64,000 nt of DNA, from contig NZ_JOFH01000028.1 of the NCBI RefSeq assembly GCF_000721235.1, forward strand, positions 1 through 64,000, written 5' to 3'. The DNA is from Streptomyces olivaceus (GTDB lineage Bacteria; Actinomycetota; Actinomycetes; Streptomycetales; Streptomycetaceae). The notes below the pieces were generated by a model that made no database searches, had not been told where the DNA came from, and saw only the letters and a program-made list of their open reading frames with translations. The number at the start of each line of letters is the position of its first letter. Positions within the stretch are counted from its first letter, which is position 1. The position numbers and the translations under genes are program-made. Of the stretch, positions 33,771 through 45,399 are shown piece after piece.

Positions 33771-33812
33771 CCGGCGGCCGGCGACCGGCGACCGGCGACC
33801 GGCGACCGGCGA
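33771..33812. repeat. 7-bp microsatellite (ccggcga), six copies
   Basis: Six consecutive 7-bp units fill the gap between the convergent thioesterase and VWA genes. The first is ccggcgg and the other five are ccggcga. It stops four bases before the VWA stop codon. Confidence 0.92.
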
Positions 33813-33816
33813 CCGA

Positions 33817-34857
33817 TCAGAGCATCAGCAGCAGTCGCGTGTTCGGTACGAGCTTGCGGTTCACGCTGGTGCTCTGCACGAAGATCGTGAACTCGTCGTT
33901 GTGGTCGGGCTTGATGCGGACCTCCACGTCCGGCAGGCCGAGCAGGGCCCGCGCCTCCGGTCCCGTGTAGATCCGGTCCGTCTTCTTCTCCAGCACCGAT
34001 ATCTGCTTCTTCGGCTGGACCTTCTCCGACTTGCTCAGCTGGTAGTACGCGCCGCCCGTGCGGTAGGTGTGGCCGGACTCGACGACCCAGTCCCGGATCG
34101 CCGCGTCCCGGGTCACCGGGACCAGCTGGTACTTCGTGGAGTCCACCGGCTTGAGTCCGGCGGCCTTGATGGTGTCCTTGTTGACCGCGTCCGCGCCCGT
34201 GGAGAACACCGCCCGCGAGCCCCGGATGCCCTTCGAGCGGCCGATCATGAACTTCTCTGTGGCCTCCTGGATGACCTGCCCGGCCTCCTGCAGCCCCTGG
34301 GTGCTCGTGGCGTCCCAGATGGCGACGTTGTCCTTGGGAAAGCCGTACTGCATGGCCTCGCGCTTGCCCATCTGGTCCGGCACCAGGACGGCCAGCGTCC
34401 AGTTGTCCTCCTGGGTCTCGATCATCGAGGCCACCGCGTCGACCAGCGCGCGCGGGTCCCGGGCGGGGGCGTCGGTACAGCGGTGGCTCGCGTTCTCCTG
34501 GCCGTCGGTGAGGACGAAGGTCAGGAAGCTGTGGTCGCCGTACAGCTGGGCCGTCTGCGCCAGCTCCCGCTGCGACTTGAGAGTGGCCGCCAGCAGCGCC
34601 GTCATGCCGCCGACGCGGTACATCTGCTTCAGGGACGGCATCCGCAGCACGTCCTTGTCGTAGATCACGCACTCCACCTGGTCGGCGAAGACGTACACCG
34701 TGACGCGGGTCTCCTGGTCCAGCTCCTGCGACCGGCGGGCCAGGTAGGCGATCTGCTCGTCGGCGACCTCGACCACCTTGCCGCTCAGGCGGGACATGGA
34801 CGAGCTGGCGTCCAGCACGAGCGCGACGTGGTTGATGTAGTTCTGGCTTCCGGACAT
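33817..34857 (-). CDS. von Willebrand factor A domain protein
   Basis: 346 residues. Residues about 8-200 are a VWA domain with a complete metal-ion-dependent adhesion motif: D16-A-S18-S-S20, Thr in GGMTALL, and Asp in VLTDGQENASH. The C-terminal 130 residues contain VNKDTIKAAGLKPVDSTKYQLVPV and resemble a small beta-rich domain seen in cytoplasmic actinobacterial VWA proteins. There is no signal peptide. The role is unknown; related proteins sit in stress or metal-dependent protein complexes. Start ATG 34857 has a GGGGGAG ribosome site. Confidence 0.82.
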   Translation of the reverse strand: MSGSQNYINHVALVLDASSSMSRLSGKVVEVADEQIAYLARRSQELDQETRVTVYVFADQVECVIYDKDVLRMPSLKQMYRVGGMTALLAATLKSQRELAQTAQLYGDHSFLTFVLTDGQENASHRCTDAPARDPRALVDAVASMIETQEDNWTLAVLVPDQMGKREAMQYGFPKDNVAIWDATSTQGLQEAGQVIQEATEKFMIGRSKGIRGSRAVFSTGADAVNKDTIKAAGLKPVDSTKYQLVPVTRDAAIRDWVVESGHTYRTGGAYYQLSKSEKVQPKKQISVLEKKTDRIYTGPEARALLGLPDVEVRIKPDHNDEFTIFVQSTSVNRKLVPNTRLLLML

Positions 34858-34925
34858 GGCGGCTCCCCCTCTGTTCGGACTCTCTCCGAGCGATGGACCT
34901 ACCGTCTCACCCACCACTGACAATC

Positions 34926-34981
34926 GGCCGGACAGCGCGAGGGGCGCCCCGCGGTGCGGGCGCCCCTCGCGCTGTCCGGCC
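34926..34981. terminator. 24-bp perfect inverted repeat (terminator of acyl-CoA dehydrogenase gene)
   Basis: Bases 34926-34949 pair without mismatch with 34958-34981 around an eight-base loop. It starts 13 bases after the acyl-CoA dehydrogenase stop codon. There is no T tract, as is usual for Streptomyces terminators of this kind. Confidence 0.85.
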
Positions 34982-34994
34982 AGTCGCCCGCCCG

Positions 34995-36152
34995 TTACGG
35001 CAGGTTGCGGGCCATCACGATCCGCTGGACCTGGTTGGTGCCCTCGTAGATCTGCGTGATCTTGGCGTCGCGCATCATGCGCTCGACCGGGTAGTCGCGG
35101 GTGTAGCCGTAACCGCCGAGGAGCTGGACGGCGTCGGTGGTGACCTCCATCGCGACGTCGGAGGCGAAGCACTTGGCGGCGGCGCCCTGGAAGGTCAGGT
35201 CGCTGTCACCCCGCTGGGACTTGGCCGCCGCGGCGTACGTCAGCTGGCGGGCGGCCTCGATCTTCATCGCCATGTCGGCCAGCATGAACTGGATGCCCTG
35301 GAAGTCGGCGATCGGCTTGCCGAACTGCTTGCGCTCCTTGACGTAGCCCTTGGCGTAGTCCAGCGCGCCCTGGGCGATGCCGAGGGCCTGGGCGGCGATG
35401 GTGATGCGGGTGTGGTCCAGCGTCTTCATCGCGGTGGCGAAGCCGGTGCCCTCCTCGCCGATCATGCGGTCGGCGGGGATGCGGACGTTGTCGAGGTAGA
35501 CCTCGCGGGTCGGGGACCCCTTGATGCCGAGCTTCTTCTCCGGGGCCCCGAAGGAGACGCCCGCGTCGGACTTCTCCACCACGAAGGCGGAGATGCCCTT
35601 GGAGCGCTTGCTCGGGTCGGTCACGGCCATCACCGTGTAGTACTCGCTGACGCCCGCGTTGGTGATCCAGCGCTTGACGCCGTTGAGCACCCAGAAGTCG
35701 CCGTCGCGCACGGCCTTGGTCTTCATGCCGGCCGCGTCGGAGCCGGCGTCGGGCTCGGAGAGGCAGTACGAGAACATGCCGTCGCCCTTGGCGAGCGGGG
35801 CCATGTACTTCTTCTTCAGCTCCTCGGAGCCGGAGAGGATCACCGGGAGCGAGCCGAGCTTGTTCACCGCCGGGATGAGGGAGGAGGAGGCGCAGACGCG
35901 GGCCACCTCCTCGATCACGATCACGGTGGCGAGCGCGTCGGCGCCCCCGCCGCCGTACTCCTCGGGTACGTGCACCGCGTGCAGGTCGTTCGCGGTCAGG
36001 GCGTCGAGGGCCTCCTGCGGGAAGCGGGCCTCCTCGTCCACCGCCGCGGCGTACGGCGCGATCTTCGCCTCGGCCAGCGAGCGGACGGCGTCCCGGAGCA
36101 TGCCGTGCTCCTCGGACGGGCGGTACAGGTCGAAGTCAGCCGATCCGGCCAA
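34995..36152 (-). CDS. Acyl-CoA dehydrogenase
   Basis: A 385-residue FAD-dependent acyl-CoA dehydrogenase of beta-oxidation or branched-chain catabolism. Visible are the FAD/substrate loops FSYCLSEPDAGSDAAGM and WITNAGVSEYYTVMA, the region QFGKPIADFQGIQFMLADM, and the catalytic Glu in IYEGTNQVQRIVMAR (about 370). The start is TTG 36152, with GAGAG upstream. Its neighbourhood with purE-purK further right recalls mycobacterial fadE25, which suggests conserved position rather than a shared pathway. Confidence 0.92.
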   Translation of the reverse strand: MAGSADFDLYRPSEEHGMLRDAVRSLAEAKIAPYAAAVDEEARFPQEALDALTANDLHAVHVPEEYGGGGADALATVIVIEEVARVCASSSLIPAVNKLGSLPVILSGSEELKKKYMAPLAKGDGMFSYCLSEPDAGSDAAGMKTKAVRDGDFWVLNGVKRWITNAGVSEYYTVMAVTDPSKRSKGISAFVVEKSDAGVSFGAPEKKLGIKGSPTREVYLDNVRIPADRMIGEEGTGFATAMKTLDHTRITIAAQALGIAQGALDYAKGYVKERKQFGKPIADFQGIQFMLADMAMKIEAARQLTYAAAAKSQRGDSDLTFQGAAAKCFASDVAMEVTTDAVQLLGGYGYTRDYPVERMMRDAKITQIYEGTNQVQRIVMARNLP

Positions 36153-36332
36153 GGTCTCTCACGCTCCCAAACGCTGCGATGCTGAGCACGCTAACTACCG
36201 TTAAGTAACCCAAATTTTAGAGCCCCGTACACGTCCGTGGATAGGTGAGGTTGGCGACAACCGACCGGACGGGTCCGGCCGCCCCCCGGATATGCTCGGG
36301 CGCGCACGCCCCCGTACACCTCTGGAGCATCC

Positions 36333-37676
36333 ATGGCCCTGAAGATCACCGTGATCGGTACCGGCTATCTCGGCGCGACCCACGCGGCGGCCATGGCCGA
36401 GCTCGGCTTCGAGGTGCTGGGGCTCGACGTGGTGCCCGAGAAGATCGAGATGCTCAAGCGGGGCGAGGTCCCGCTGTACGAGCCGGGCCTGGAAGAGCTG
36501 CTGGCCAGGCACGTCGACGGGATCGGCGGCTCCAGCGGGCGGCTGCGCTTCACCACCGACTTCGCCGAGGCCGCGGCCTTCGGCGACGTGCACTTCCTGT
36601 GCGTGAACACGCCGCAGAAGCACGGCGAGTACGCCTGCGACATGTCGTACGTCGACTCCGCGCTGGCCTCGCTGGCTCCGCACCTGACCGGCCCCGCGCT
36701 CGTCGTCGGCAAGTCGACCGTGCCCGTGGGCTCCGCCGACCGGCTGGCCGCCTACCTCGCCGAGCACGCGCCGGCCGGGGACGGCGCCGAGCTGGCCTGG
36801 AACCCGGAGTTCCTGCGCGAGGGGTTCGCCGTCGAGGACACGCTGCACCCCGACCGGCTCGTGGCCGGCGTGCGCAGCGAGCGGGCGGAGAAGCTGCTGC
36901 GCGAGGTGTACGCGAAGCCGATCGCGGAAGGCACGCCGTTCGTCGTGACGGACTTCCCGACGGCCGAGTTGGTGAAGACCGCGGCGAACTCCTTCCTCGC
37001 CACCAAGATCTCGTTCATCAACGCGATGGCGGAGGTGTGCGAGGCCGCGGGCGGCGACGTGGCCAAGCTGGCGGAGGCGATCGGGTACGACGACCGGATC
37101 GGCCGGAAGTTCCTGCGGGCCGGGATCGGCTTCGGCGGCGGCTGCCTGCCGAAGGACATCCGCGCCTTCATGGCCCGCGCCGGCGAGCTGGGCGCCGACC
37201 AGGCGCTGACCTTCCTGCGCGAGATCGACTCGATCAACATGCGCCAGCGCGGCCAGATGGTGGAGCTGACCCGGCAGGCGCTGGGCGGCGGCCCCTTCCT
37301 CGGCAAGCGGGTCGCGGTGCTCGGCGCCACCTTCAAGCCCGACTCGGACGACGTCCGCGACTCCCCCGCGCTGAACGTCGCCGGTCAGGTCCATCTCCAG
37401 GGCGCCCAGGTGACGGTGTACGACCCCAAGGGCATGGAGAACGCCCGGCGGCTCTTCCCGACACTCGGCTACGCCGGCTCCGCGCTGGAGGCGGTGCGGG
37501 GCGCCGACGTCGTCCTGCACCTCACGGAGTGGCGGGAGTTCCGCGAGCTGGACCCGGAGGCGCTGGGCGAGGCCGCCGCGGCCCGGGTGATCCTGGACGG
37601 GCGCAACGCGCTGGACCCGGTGGCATGGCGGAAGGCCGGCTGGACGTACCGGGCGATGGGCCGTCCCACGGCCTGA
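36333..37676 (+). CDS. ugd: UDP-glucose 6-dehydrogenase
   Basis: A 447-residue NAD-dependent dehydrogenase oxidising UDP-glucose to UDP-glucuronate, a precursor of acidic envelope sugars. The N-terminal Rossmann motif is GTGYLGATHAAAMAELG; VGKSTVPVGSADRL, NPEFLREGFAVEDTLHPDR and the catalytic Cys (about 271) in GFGGGCLPKDIRAF are all present. The C-terminal domain has LGATFKPDSDDVRDSPALN. Divergent from the acyl-CoA dehydrogenase gene, 180 bases away. UDP-N-acetyl-mannosamine dehydrogenases are related, but these motifs fit the glucose enzyme. Confidence 0.92.
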   Translation: MALKITVIGTGYLGATHAAAMAELGFEVLGLDVVPEKIEMLKRGEVPLYEPGLEELLARHVDGIGGSSGRLRFTTDFAEAAAFGDVHFLCVNTPQKHGEYACDMSYVDSALASLAPHLTGPALVVGKSTVPVGSADRLAAYLAEHAPAGDGAELAWNPEFLREGFAVEDTLHPDRLVAGVRSERAEKLLREVYAKPIAEGTPFVVTDFPTAELVKTAANSFLATKISFINAMAEVCEAAGGDVAKLAEAIGYDDRIGRKFLRAGIGFGGGCLPKDIRAFMARAGELGADQALTFLREIDSINMRQRGQMVELTRQALGGGPFLGKRVAVLGATFKPDSDDVRDSPALNVAGQVHLQGAQVTVYDPKGMENARRLFPTLGYAGSALEAVRGADVVLHLTEWREFRELDPEALGEAAAARVILDGRNALDPVAWRKAGWTYRAMGRPTA

Positions 37677-37695
37677 GCGCCCTCAGGACGGCACC

Positions 37696-37709
37696 GGCCC
37701 CGCCGGGGC
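37696..37709. terminator. Short hairpin downstream of ugd
   Basis: GCCCC-gcc-GGGGC lies about 20 bases after the ugd stop codon, in the convergent gap with the dipeptidase-like gene. It is short and lacks a T tract. The remaining gap to 37866 shows nothing else. Confidence 0.35.
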
Positions 37710-37866
37710 TCAGTCGGCCGTACCGACGCCGTCCGCGCTCCGCGCCACGGGGCACCGCCGCGACCGGCGAACCCGCCCGCGCGCATCGCCGGAGCACCTC
37801 GCCGTCCCACCGCGCGGTGCGGCGGACGGCCGGATCGGGCACAGCTGACCGCGGGGCCGTCCGTAC

Positions 37867-38997
37867 TCAGCCGTCCAGGTCGGTGATGGTCGCCGTGGAC
37901 GGCTCGCGGCGGGCCTGCGCCGCCCGGGCGGTGAAGGACGCCGCGCGGAGGACACGCTGGAAGTTGCCCCAGGTCAGCAGGGCCACATCCGCCTCGTCCC
38001 AGCCGCGGCGGAGCAGCTCGGCGACGAGCCGGGGGTAGCAGGAGGGGTCGCCCAGCTCCAGCGGGTGGGCGGTACCGGTGTCGTAGGTGCCGGACAGGCC
38101 GACGCCGTGCGGGCCGGCCACCGTGCGGACGTGGTCGAGGTGGTCGGCGACGTCCCGGACGGTCGGGCCGGTCTGCTCGGCGGTCAGCGGCACCATGCAC
38201 AGGCCCCCGGCCGCGCCCAGCTCCGCGAGCAGGCCGTCGGGGAGGTTGGCGGGGTGCGGGCGCAGGGCGCGGGCGGCGGAGCGGGTGCACAGCGCGGGCG
38301 CCTTGGACACCGCGAAGGTGCGGCGGACGGTCTCGGCGGAGGCGCCGGAGAGGTCGGCGACGACCCCGAGCCGGTTCATCTCGCGGACCACCTCCTCGCC
38401 GAACCGGGTCAGCCCCGCCTCGCCCGCCCAGGTCACCCCGGACAGGGTCAGCACGCGCAGGCCGAGGGCGTGCAGCGAACGCAGGATGCCGAGGCGGTCG
38501 CCGAGCGCGGCGGCGCCCGCCGGGCCGGGCAGCACGGCGACCCGGCCGCAGTTGCGGGCGTCGATGGCCTGCCCCGCGTCGTACGCCAGGCGCAGCCCCT
38601 CCGGGTGCGCGCGCACGACCGTCTTGACCAGGTCCAGCTGTTCCAGCGTGGCACCGACCGCACCGTCCCCGGCACCGGACCCGGGCACGTGCAGCGACCA
38701 CAGCAGCGCACCGACGCGCCCCTCGCGCAGCCGCGGCACGTCGGTGGCGACGCCGCTCTCGCCCAGCTCCAGGTCGTACCAGGACAGGCTCCTGAGCGCC
38801 CGGGGCAGACCGCTGCAGCCGTCGGCGACGGGATGCGCGGCCAGCACGGCCCGCGCCCGGGTCAGCGGCTCGTCGTCCGGGTCGGACACGGGCGCGTAGG
38901 GCTCCGGGGCGACGGCCTCCGCGGCGAGCGGCACGGGCAGGTCGTCGAGCCCACCGGCCTCGGTACCGGTGTGCAGGTCGTCCTGGAGGTCTGCCAT
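37867..38997 (-). CDS. Peptidase M19 (membrane dipeptidase) homologue without metal ligands
   Basis: 376 residues and clearly paralogous to the next gene over its whole length. However, the zinc-site residues of M19 dipeptidases are all replaced: the HxD of DGHNDLP is C61-S-G63 (VADGCSGLP), the bridging Glu of MGAEGG is absent (LPGPAGA), and the two His of DLSH and FSHSSSR are DLSG and CTRSAAR. The fold-defining stretches DVADHLDHVRTVAG and CYPRLVAELLRRGWDEADV are kept. It is therefore probably a non-catalytic pseudoenzyme, or one with another chemistry. The frame is intact. Start ATG 38997, with GGAG upstream. Confidence 0.85.
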   Translation of the reverse strand: MADLQDDLHTGTEAGGLDDLPVPLAAEAVAPEPYAPVSDPDDEPLTRARAVLAAHPVADGCSGLPRALRSLSWYDLELGESGVATDVPRLREGRVGALLWSLHVPGSGAGDGAVGATLEQLDLVKTVVRAHPEGLRLAYDAGQAIDARNCGRVAVLPGPAGAAALGDRLGILRSLHALGLRVLTLSGVTWAGEAGLTRFGEEVVREMNRLGVVADLSGASAETVRRTFAVSKAPALCTRSAARALRPHPANLPDGLLAELGAAGGLCMVPLTAEQTGPTVRDVADHLDHVRTVAGPHGVGLSGTYDTGTAHPLELGDPSCYPRLVAELLRRGWDEADVALLTWGNFQRVLRAASFTARAAQARREPSTATITDLDG

Positions 38998-39165
38998 GAC
39001 GGGCTCCGTACGGTCGTCGTGAGGTACGGCCACCGTCACACGGAGCGGCGGGAGCTTCCTGGTGGACGGCGCGTTCGGGGGTACGCCCGCCCCGCTCCTC
39101 CGGCGGCATCGTCAGCGGCATCTCGGGGCACCTCTGAACGCGGTACGGGAGCGGCACCCGATGTA

Positions 39166-39206
39166 CGGGGGCGGGGCGGCCGGATGCACCGGCTGCCCCG
39201 CCCCCG
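39166..39206 (-). terminator. Terminator of the active dipeptidase gene
   Basis: An 18-bp GC-rich stem (39166-39183 with 39189-39206, one G-U pair) around a five-base loop, starting 13 bases after the stop codon of the dipeptidase gene at 39220. Confidence 0.75.
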
Positions 39207-39219
39207 GCGAGAGGACGGC

Positions 39220-42163
<2,944 letters not shown>

Positions 42164-42322
42164 AGCGTATCGGCCATCCGGAGCCCACCTGTTTACCGGC
42201 CGTTTCCGGCCCCTCTCGCCGTCCGTTGCGGACGCTTCGGGTCCGTCCGCAGGAAGATCGCGCGTCCGGGTGGTTAGCATGAACGGATTGACGCCAACCG
42301 ACGGACGGGGGCCTGCACGACC

Positions 42323-42895
42323 ATGGAACGTGGTTCCTCGGGTGCTCACACCGCTCCCCCGGCGCCGCCGGAGCCCCGCAGCGCGCTGCGGGAGCGGATC
42401 GACCGGCTGGTGCGCGAGGTCGTGAAGTTCGGCGCAGTCGGCGGCGCGGGGGTGCTGGTCAACCTCCTCGTCTTCAACTTCGTGCGGCACACGACCGACC
42501 TCCAGGTGGTGCGGGCCAGCATCATCGCGACCGTCGTAGCGATCGTCTTCAACTACTTCGGCTTCCGCTACTTCACCTACCGCGACCGCGACAAGGGCGG
42601 CCGCACCCGCGAGATGACGCTGTTCCTGCTGTTCAGCGCGGCCGGCCTGGTGATCGAGAACGGCGTGCTCTACACGGCGACGTACGGGTTCGGCTGGGAC
42701 AGCCCGCTGCAGAGCAACATCTTCAAGTTCCTCGGCATCGGGATCGGCACGCTGTTCCGGTTCTGGTCGTACCGCAGCTGGGTGTTCCGCGCCCTGCCCG
42801 AGCGGACGCCCGCGACGCGCGCGGAGTCCTTCCTGGAGCACGAGCACCCCACGACGGCGCGCCCGGCGGACGGCGCCCCGGCGGTCCGCCGCTGA
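42323..42895 (+). CDS. GtrA family membrane protein
   Basis: A 190-residue protein with four membrane segments (about 33-55, 62-83, 97-117 and 130-150). Family marks are VKFGAVGGAGVLVNLLVFNF, NYFGFRYFTYRD and FRFWSYRSWVF. GtrA proteins are thought to act on or flip polyprenyl-linked sugars. The tail is disordered. Divergent from purK, as in mycobacteria where a GtrA protein adjoins purK. ATG 42323. Confidence 0.87.
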   Translation: MERGSSGAHTAPPAPPEPRSALRERIDRLVREVVKFGAVGGAGVLVNLLVFNFVRHTTDLQVVRASIIATVVAIVFNYFGFRYFTYRDRDKGGRTREMTLFLLFSAAGLVIENGVLYTATYGFGWDSPLQSNIFKFLGIGIGTLFRFWSYRSWVFRALPERTPATRAESFLEHEHPTTARPADGAPAVRR

Positions 42896-43004
42896 CCTTC
42901 TGTTCCGCCACTGACCTTCTGCTCCGCCACTGACCTCCTGGTCCACCGCGGGCCTTCTGGTCCACTGCGGGCCTCTGGTCCAGCGCCGACCCTCTGACGC
43001 GGCC
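42894..43004. repeat. 19-bp tandem repeat at a convergent gene junction
   Basis: Six degenerate units (starts 42894, 42913, 42932, 42951, 42970, 42988) of a 19-bp sequence like gaccttctgctccgccact span the gtrA stop codon and run to within 14 bases of the histidine kinase stop. Confidence 0.88.
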
Positions 43005-43017
43005 GCCTCGGGCCCGG

Positions 43018-44292
43018 TCAGCGCACCGTCTCCCCGGTGTCGCCGGGGCCCTTCTTGGGCGGCTGCGTACGGGACAGGAACAGGCCGAACACCGGTGGCC
43101 GGCCCTGGAGCAGTTCGAGGCGGCCGCCGTCCGCCTCGGCGAGGTCGCGGGCGACGGCGAGTCCGATGCCCGTGGAGTTGCGTCCGCTGATCGTCCGCTC
43201 GAAGATCCGCGCCCCCAGGTCACCCGGAACGCCGGGCCCCTCGTCGGTGACCTCGACCACGGCCTGGTTGCCGGTCACCCGGGTCCGCAGGGCCACCGTG
43301 CCACCACCGTGCATCAGGGAGTTCTCGATCAGCGCGGCCAGCACCTGCGCCACGGCCCCCGGGGTGCCGACGGCCGTCAGATGGCGCTTGCCCGAGCTGA
43401 CGATGGCCCGCCCCTCGCTGCGGTAGGCGGGGCGCCACTCGGCGATCTGCTGCTGGATGACGTCGTCCAGCTCGAAGGTGACGGCGGAGCCGCTGCGCGG
43501 GTCGCGGGAGTTGGTCAGCAGCCGGTCCACGACGTCCGTCAGCCGTTCCACCTGCGACAGCGCGATCGTCGCCTCCTCCTTCACTGTCTCCGGTTCGTCG
43601 GTGAGGGTGATCTCCTCCAGCCGCATCGACAGCGCGGTCAGCGGCGTACGGAGCTGGTGGGAGGCGTCGGCGGCCAGGCGGCGCTCGGCGGTGAGCATCC
43701 GGGCGATGCGCTCGGCGGAGGAGTCGAGGACGTCCGCGACCCGGTCCAGCTCCGGGACGCCGTACCGCTTGTGCCGCGGGCGCGGGTCGCCGGAGCCGAG
43801 GCGCTCGGCGGTCTCGGCGAGGTCGGTGAGCGGGGAGGCGAGGCGGTTGGCCTGCCGGATCGCCAGCAGCACGGCGGCGATCACCGCGAGCAGCGCCACC
43901 AGGCCGATGATCAGCAGGGTCCGGCCGATCTCCCGCGTCACCGAGGAGCTGGGCTCCTCGACCAGGACCGTCTCGCCCTCCTCGCCGGTGGCCGTGCCCC
44001 GCAGGACCTCGCCGGACGGCTCGCTGCCGACCTCGATGACCGGCTCACCGGGGATGCGGATCACGGCGTAGCGGGCGTCGCGGATCTGCTCCCGCAGGAA
44101 CCGGGCGTCGACCGAGCCGGTGCCGATCAGCCGGCTGTCCACGATGCTGGCCAGCCGCACGGCCTCAAGGTCCACGCGTTCCTGGGCGGTGCTGCTGATC
44201 GTCCGGGTCTCGACGATCACCAGGGATACGCCGAAGACGGCGATCACGACGAGCACCACGGCGAGCGTGGACTGGATCAGTCGGCGGCGCAT
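43018..44292 (-). CDS. Two-component sensor histidine kinase
   Basis: 424 residues: membrane segments at 8-28 and 124-145 enclosing a ~95-residue external sensor domain, a HAMP linker (146-200), the dimerisation helix with phospho-acceptor His 212 (ADASHQLRTPLTAL), and an ATPase domain with ENSLMHGG (N box), DEGPGVPG (G1) and STGIGLAVARDLAEADGG (G2). It is downstream of its partner response regulator on the same strand, 61 bases away. The signal is unknown. Confidence 0.92.
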   Translation of the reverse strand: MRRRLIQSTLAVVLVVIAVFGVSLVIVETRTISSTAQERVDLEAVRLASIVDSRLIGTGSVDARFLREQIRDARYAVIRIPGEPVIEVGSEPSGEVLRGTATGEEGETVLVEEPSSSVTREIGRTLLIIGLVALLAVIAAVLLAIRQANRLASPLTDLAETAERLGSGDPRPRHKRYGVPELDRVADVLDSSAERIARMLTAERRLAADASHQLRTPLTALSMRLEEITLTDEPETVKEEATIALSQVERLTDVVDRLLTNSRDPRSGSAVTFELDDVIQQQIAEWRPAYRSEGRAIVSSGKRHLTAVGTPGAVAQVLAALIENSLMHGGGTVALRTRVTGNQAVVEVTDEGPGVPGDLGARIFERTISGRNSTGIGLAVARDLAEADGGRLELLQGRPPVFGLFLSRTQPPKKGPGDTGETVR

Positions 44293-44353
44293 GTCCTCAT
44301 ACTCGGGTCACCCGGGCCGCCCCCGGCGGGGCGGCCCGGTTCTTCTCGGAGGC

Positions 44354-45031
44354 TCAGTTCTTCTCGAAACGGAAACCCACGCCGCGCACGGTGGCGATGT
44401 AGCGCGGGTTGGCCGCGTCGTCGCCGAGCTTCTTGCGCAGCCAGGAGATGTGCATGTCGAGCGTCTTGGTCGACGACCACCAGGTGGTGTCCCAGACCTC
44501 GCGCATCAGCTGGTCGCGGGTGACCACCCGGCCCGCGTCGCGCACCAGCACCCGCAGCAGGTCGAACTCCTTCGCGGTGAGCTGGAGCTCCTCCTCACCC
44601 ATCCAGGCCCGGTGCGACTCGACGTCGATGCGCACGCCGTGGGTGGCGGGCGGCTGCGGCGGCTCCACGGCGCCGCGCCGCAGCAGGGCCCGTACACGGG
44701 CGAGCAGTTCGGCGAGGCGGAAGGGCTTGGTGACGTAGTCGTCGGCGCCCGCGTCCAGGCCGACCACGGTGTCCACCTCGTCGGCGCGCGCGGTCAGGAT
44801 CAGGATCGGCACGGCGTGGCCCTCGGACCGCAGCCGGCGGGCGACCTCGAGACCGTCCATGCCCGGCAGGCCCAGGTCCAGCACGACCAGGTCGATGCCG
44901 CCCTGCAGTCCCGCGTCGAGTGCGGTGGGGCCGTCCTCACGCACCTCGACCTCGTACCCTTCCCGGCGCAGTGCGCGGGCCAGCGGCTCCGAGATGGACG
45001 CGTCGTCCTCGGCGAGCAGTACACGGGTCAT
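44354..45031 (-). CDS. OmpR-family response regulator
   Basis: 225 residues: a receiver domain (1-118) with acidic pair ED/D at 8-10, phospho-acceptor D52 in VVLDLGLPGMDG, Thr in LTARAD and Lys in VTKPF; then a winged-helix DNA-binding domain (about 130-225) with LQLTAKEFDLLRVLVRDAG and TVRGVGFRFEKN. It forms an operon with the kinase downstream. ATG 45031. Confidence 0.94.
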   Translation of the reverse strand: MTRVLLAEDDASISEPLARALRREGYEVEVREDGPTALDAGLQGGIDLVVLDLGLPGMDGLEVARRLRSEGHAVPILILTARADEVDTVVGLDAGADDYVTKPFRLAELLARVRALLRRGAVEPPQPPATHGVRIDVESHRAWMGEEELQLTAKEFDLLRVLVRDAGRVVTRDQLMREVWDTTWWSSTKTLDMHISWLRKKLGDDAANPRYIATVRGVGFRFEKN

Positions 45032-45207
45032 GAGCTGATGGTAGACCGCTCCGCCAAGCGCCAGGGGCGTGATCGCCTTCCGGCCCTCTTACCTTCGGAC
45101 AAGCCGGGCACCCGCCGCGTGACCAGGCCCGTCACCCCCGTACCGGAACCTGCACCTGTGGGATGCCATCCTGAGGGAAACCTTCGAAAGGCCGTTCAGG
45201 GTTCCAC

Positions 45208-45213
45208 TATTAC
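45208..45213 (+). promoter_or_regulatory. Candidate -10 box of the POT transporter leader
   Basis: TATTAC, with TCGAAA 18 bases upstream as a weak -35. Initiation six bases downstream would fall on the A of ATG 45219, making the first leader ORF leaderless. Confidence 0.4.
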
Positions 45214-45218
45214 CTGTG

Positions 45219-45317
45219 ATGTGTGCCTCAAGTCCTTCCATACCGGTCGGTGTCCTGCCGTATGGTGAATCAGCGCCTGTAGCACCCAGAGGACCTTTGG
45301 CGACAGTACGACGCTGA
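45219..45317 (+). CDS. Candidate leader peptide upstream of the POT transporter
   Basis: A 32-codon frame starting MCASSPS and ending APRGPLATVRR-stop. There is no ribosome site, but a -10-like box places transcription start on its ATG. Its last 15 codons lie in the 5' arm and loop of the terminator hairpin at 45289-45326, so translation would remodel that hairpin. The Pro- and Arg-rich end could slow ribosomes. This is inference from layout only. Confidence 0.4.
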   Translation: MCASSPSIPVGVLPYGESAPVAPRGPLATVRR

Positions 45318-45326
45318 AGGTCCCTT
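45289..45326 (+). terminator. Attenuator-like terminator in the POT transporter leader
   Basis: GGACCTT (45291-45297) pairs with AAGGTCC (45317-45323) across a ~19-base loop and is followed by CTTTTGTG. It lies about 235 bases upstream of the transporter start and within the leader, so it would act as an attenuator. A second hairpin, GGCCGGCC-cccac-GGCCGGCC type, follows at about 45336-45358. Confidence 0.6.
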
Positions 45327-45372
45327 TTGTGTGCGGGCCGGCCCCCACGGCCGGCCTTGAAAGGAATGACCT

Positions 45373-45399
45373 GTGGCCGGGCCTCGACGCGTGCGCTGA
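45373..45399 (+). other. Eight-codon ORF with a strong ribosome site in the leader
   Basis: GTG 45373 follows AAAGGA by seven bases, the best ribosome site in the leader, and encodes VAGPRRVR then TGA. It lies just after the second hairpin. From here to the transporter start at 45561 the leader (about 160 bases) is GC-rich with several possible stems and no other clear element. Confidence 0.35.
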
